64,000 nucleotides of DNA, from NCBI RefSeq assembly GCF_958298935.1, contig NC_084942.1, positions 12,593,501 through 12,657,500 of the forward strand, given 5' to 3'. A program made the translations under genes and the position numbers. The DNA comes from Phragmites australis. Taxonomy: Eukaryota > Streptophyta > Magnoliopsida > Poales > Poaceae. Shown here piece by piece: positions 63,636 through 64,000 of the stretch. Positions within the stretch are counted from its first letter, which is position 1; every line of letters begins with the position of its first letter. The notes below the pieces were generated by a model that was given only the letters and a program-made list of their open reading frames with translations, was not told where the DNA came from and searched no databases.

Positions 63636-64000
63636 GATCGATACAATTCCATACCTGTGGATGCCATCATGGGGGCTCTTAGGGTCTTGCTTGGTACTGA
63701 ATTAGGATCCATCTTTCCAATTTAACTTTGCTGTAACCGAATACTGTTCAATGATCATCATGGAATTATTTTGATCTATTAGTAATATTGTTCCTTTTTT
63801 ATGGTCCTCAGATGTAAGGAATCACCCAGTTTTAATCCATTGCAAAAGAGGAAAGGTACCGATGAATGTAGGTTCTGTTCTAAATAAAATCATTCTTGTT
63901 CACACCACGTGGTCTTGATTTCTCTGTTCTGACTTCAGCACCGCACTGGATGTCTCGTGGGCTGCTTCAGAAAGCTGCAGAAGGGGTGCCTTTCATCAGT
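63636..64000 (+). CDS. Plant/fungal atypical dual-specificity phosphatase (PFA-DSP), partial, runs off the window
   Basis: Exons 63636-63693, 63812-63855 and 63939-64000 (cut by the window edge) join in frame with GT-AG introns. They read IPVDAIMGALRVLL, then DVRNHPVLIHCKRGK, then HRTGCLVGCFRKLQKG. HCKRGKHR is the HCX5R active-site loop: the Cys is the nucleophile and the Arg binds phosphate. The wording around it is that of the PFA-DSP (SIW14-like) family, known in plants as inositol pyrophosphate phosphatases. An intron splits the loop between Lys and His. The N-terminal half (the NFAVV...YRSG part of the family) is not found upstream within the window: it may lie further 5' beyond the repeats, or the start of this copy may be damaged. 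No defect is seen in the visible part. Confidence 0.85.

Overview
The window is nuclear DNA of a grass (Poaceae). The evidence is GT-AG multi-exon genes, a plastid protein with a transit peptide, a plant GH1 beta-glucosidase, and a dense stack of nested LTR retrotransposons of grass type (Ty3/gypsy including Tat-like elements with antisense ORFs, and SIRE-type copia). The species cannot be named from the sequence alone.

Layout. 1-7.7 kb is a small gene island: an 11-exon GH1 beta-glucosidase (1654-4396) and, 1.2 kb downstream on the same strand, a 10-exon CSP41B chloroplast RNA-binding protein (5620-7741). As I recall, the same two genes are adjacent on rice chromosome 12 (Os12BGlu38 and CSP41b). 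8.3-18 kb holds a CACTA-like remnant, a gypsy LTR fragment, and inside that LTR a complete non-autonomous Tat-like element (9819-17629, AGCAA target duplication) with an antisense ORF. 18-39.8 kb is a nest of broken elements: a minus-strand gypsy pol, a 4.1-kb LTR, a second LTR, a Tat LTR, a minus-strand copia gag and LTR, a gypsy gag-pol cut by a copia LTR, and a gypsy LTR followed directly by a primer-binding site. 39.8-48.05 kb is a minus-strand non-autonomous element with LTRs longer than its 2-kb interior. 48-51.8 kb holds a gypsy pol fragment whose 745-codon RNase H-integrase frame is still open. 51.8-56.7 kb holds a Tat antisense-ORF fragment and another gypsy LTR. 57.06-61.09 kb is a solo LTR of the same 4-kb family.

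The most striking observation is that this solo LTR sits inside an exon of a host-type gene. Its 5-bp target duplication (AAGGA) is intact. Removing the LTR plus one duplication copy rejoins one reading frame, which then reads to a natural stop at 61778 apart from one TGA and one intron. The gene is of unknown function and is now a pseudogene.

61.8-63.6 kb has MITE-like inverted repeats and a 44-48-bp tandem repeat. At the right edge (63636-64000) begins the catalytic part of a plant/fungal atypical dual-specificity phosphatase (PFA-DSP), which runs out of the window.

The host genes have no obvious joint pathway: one is a secreted glycosidase, one a plastid RNA-binding protein, one a phosphatase. 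Most of the rest is transposon sequence. I did not find a clearly new molecular system. The informative features are the insertion history, the LTR family with a recurrent short ORF, and the antisense ORFs.
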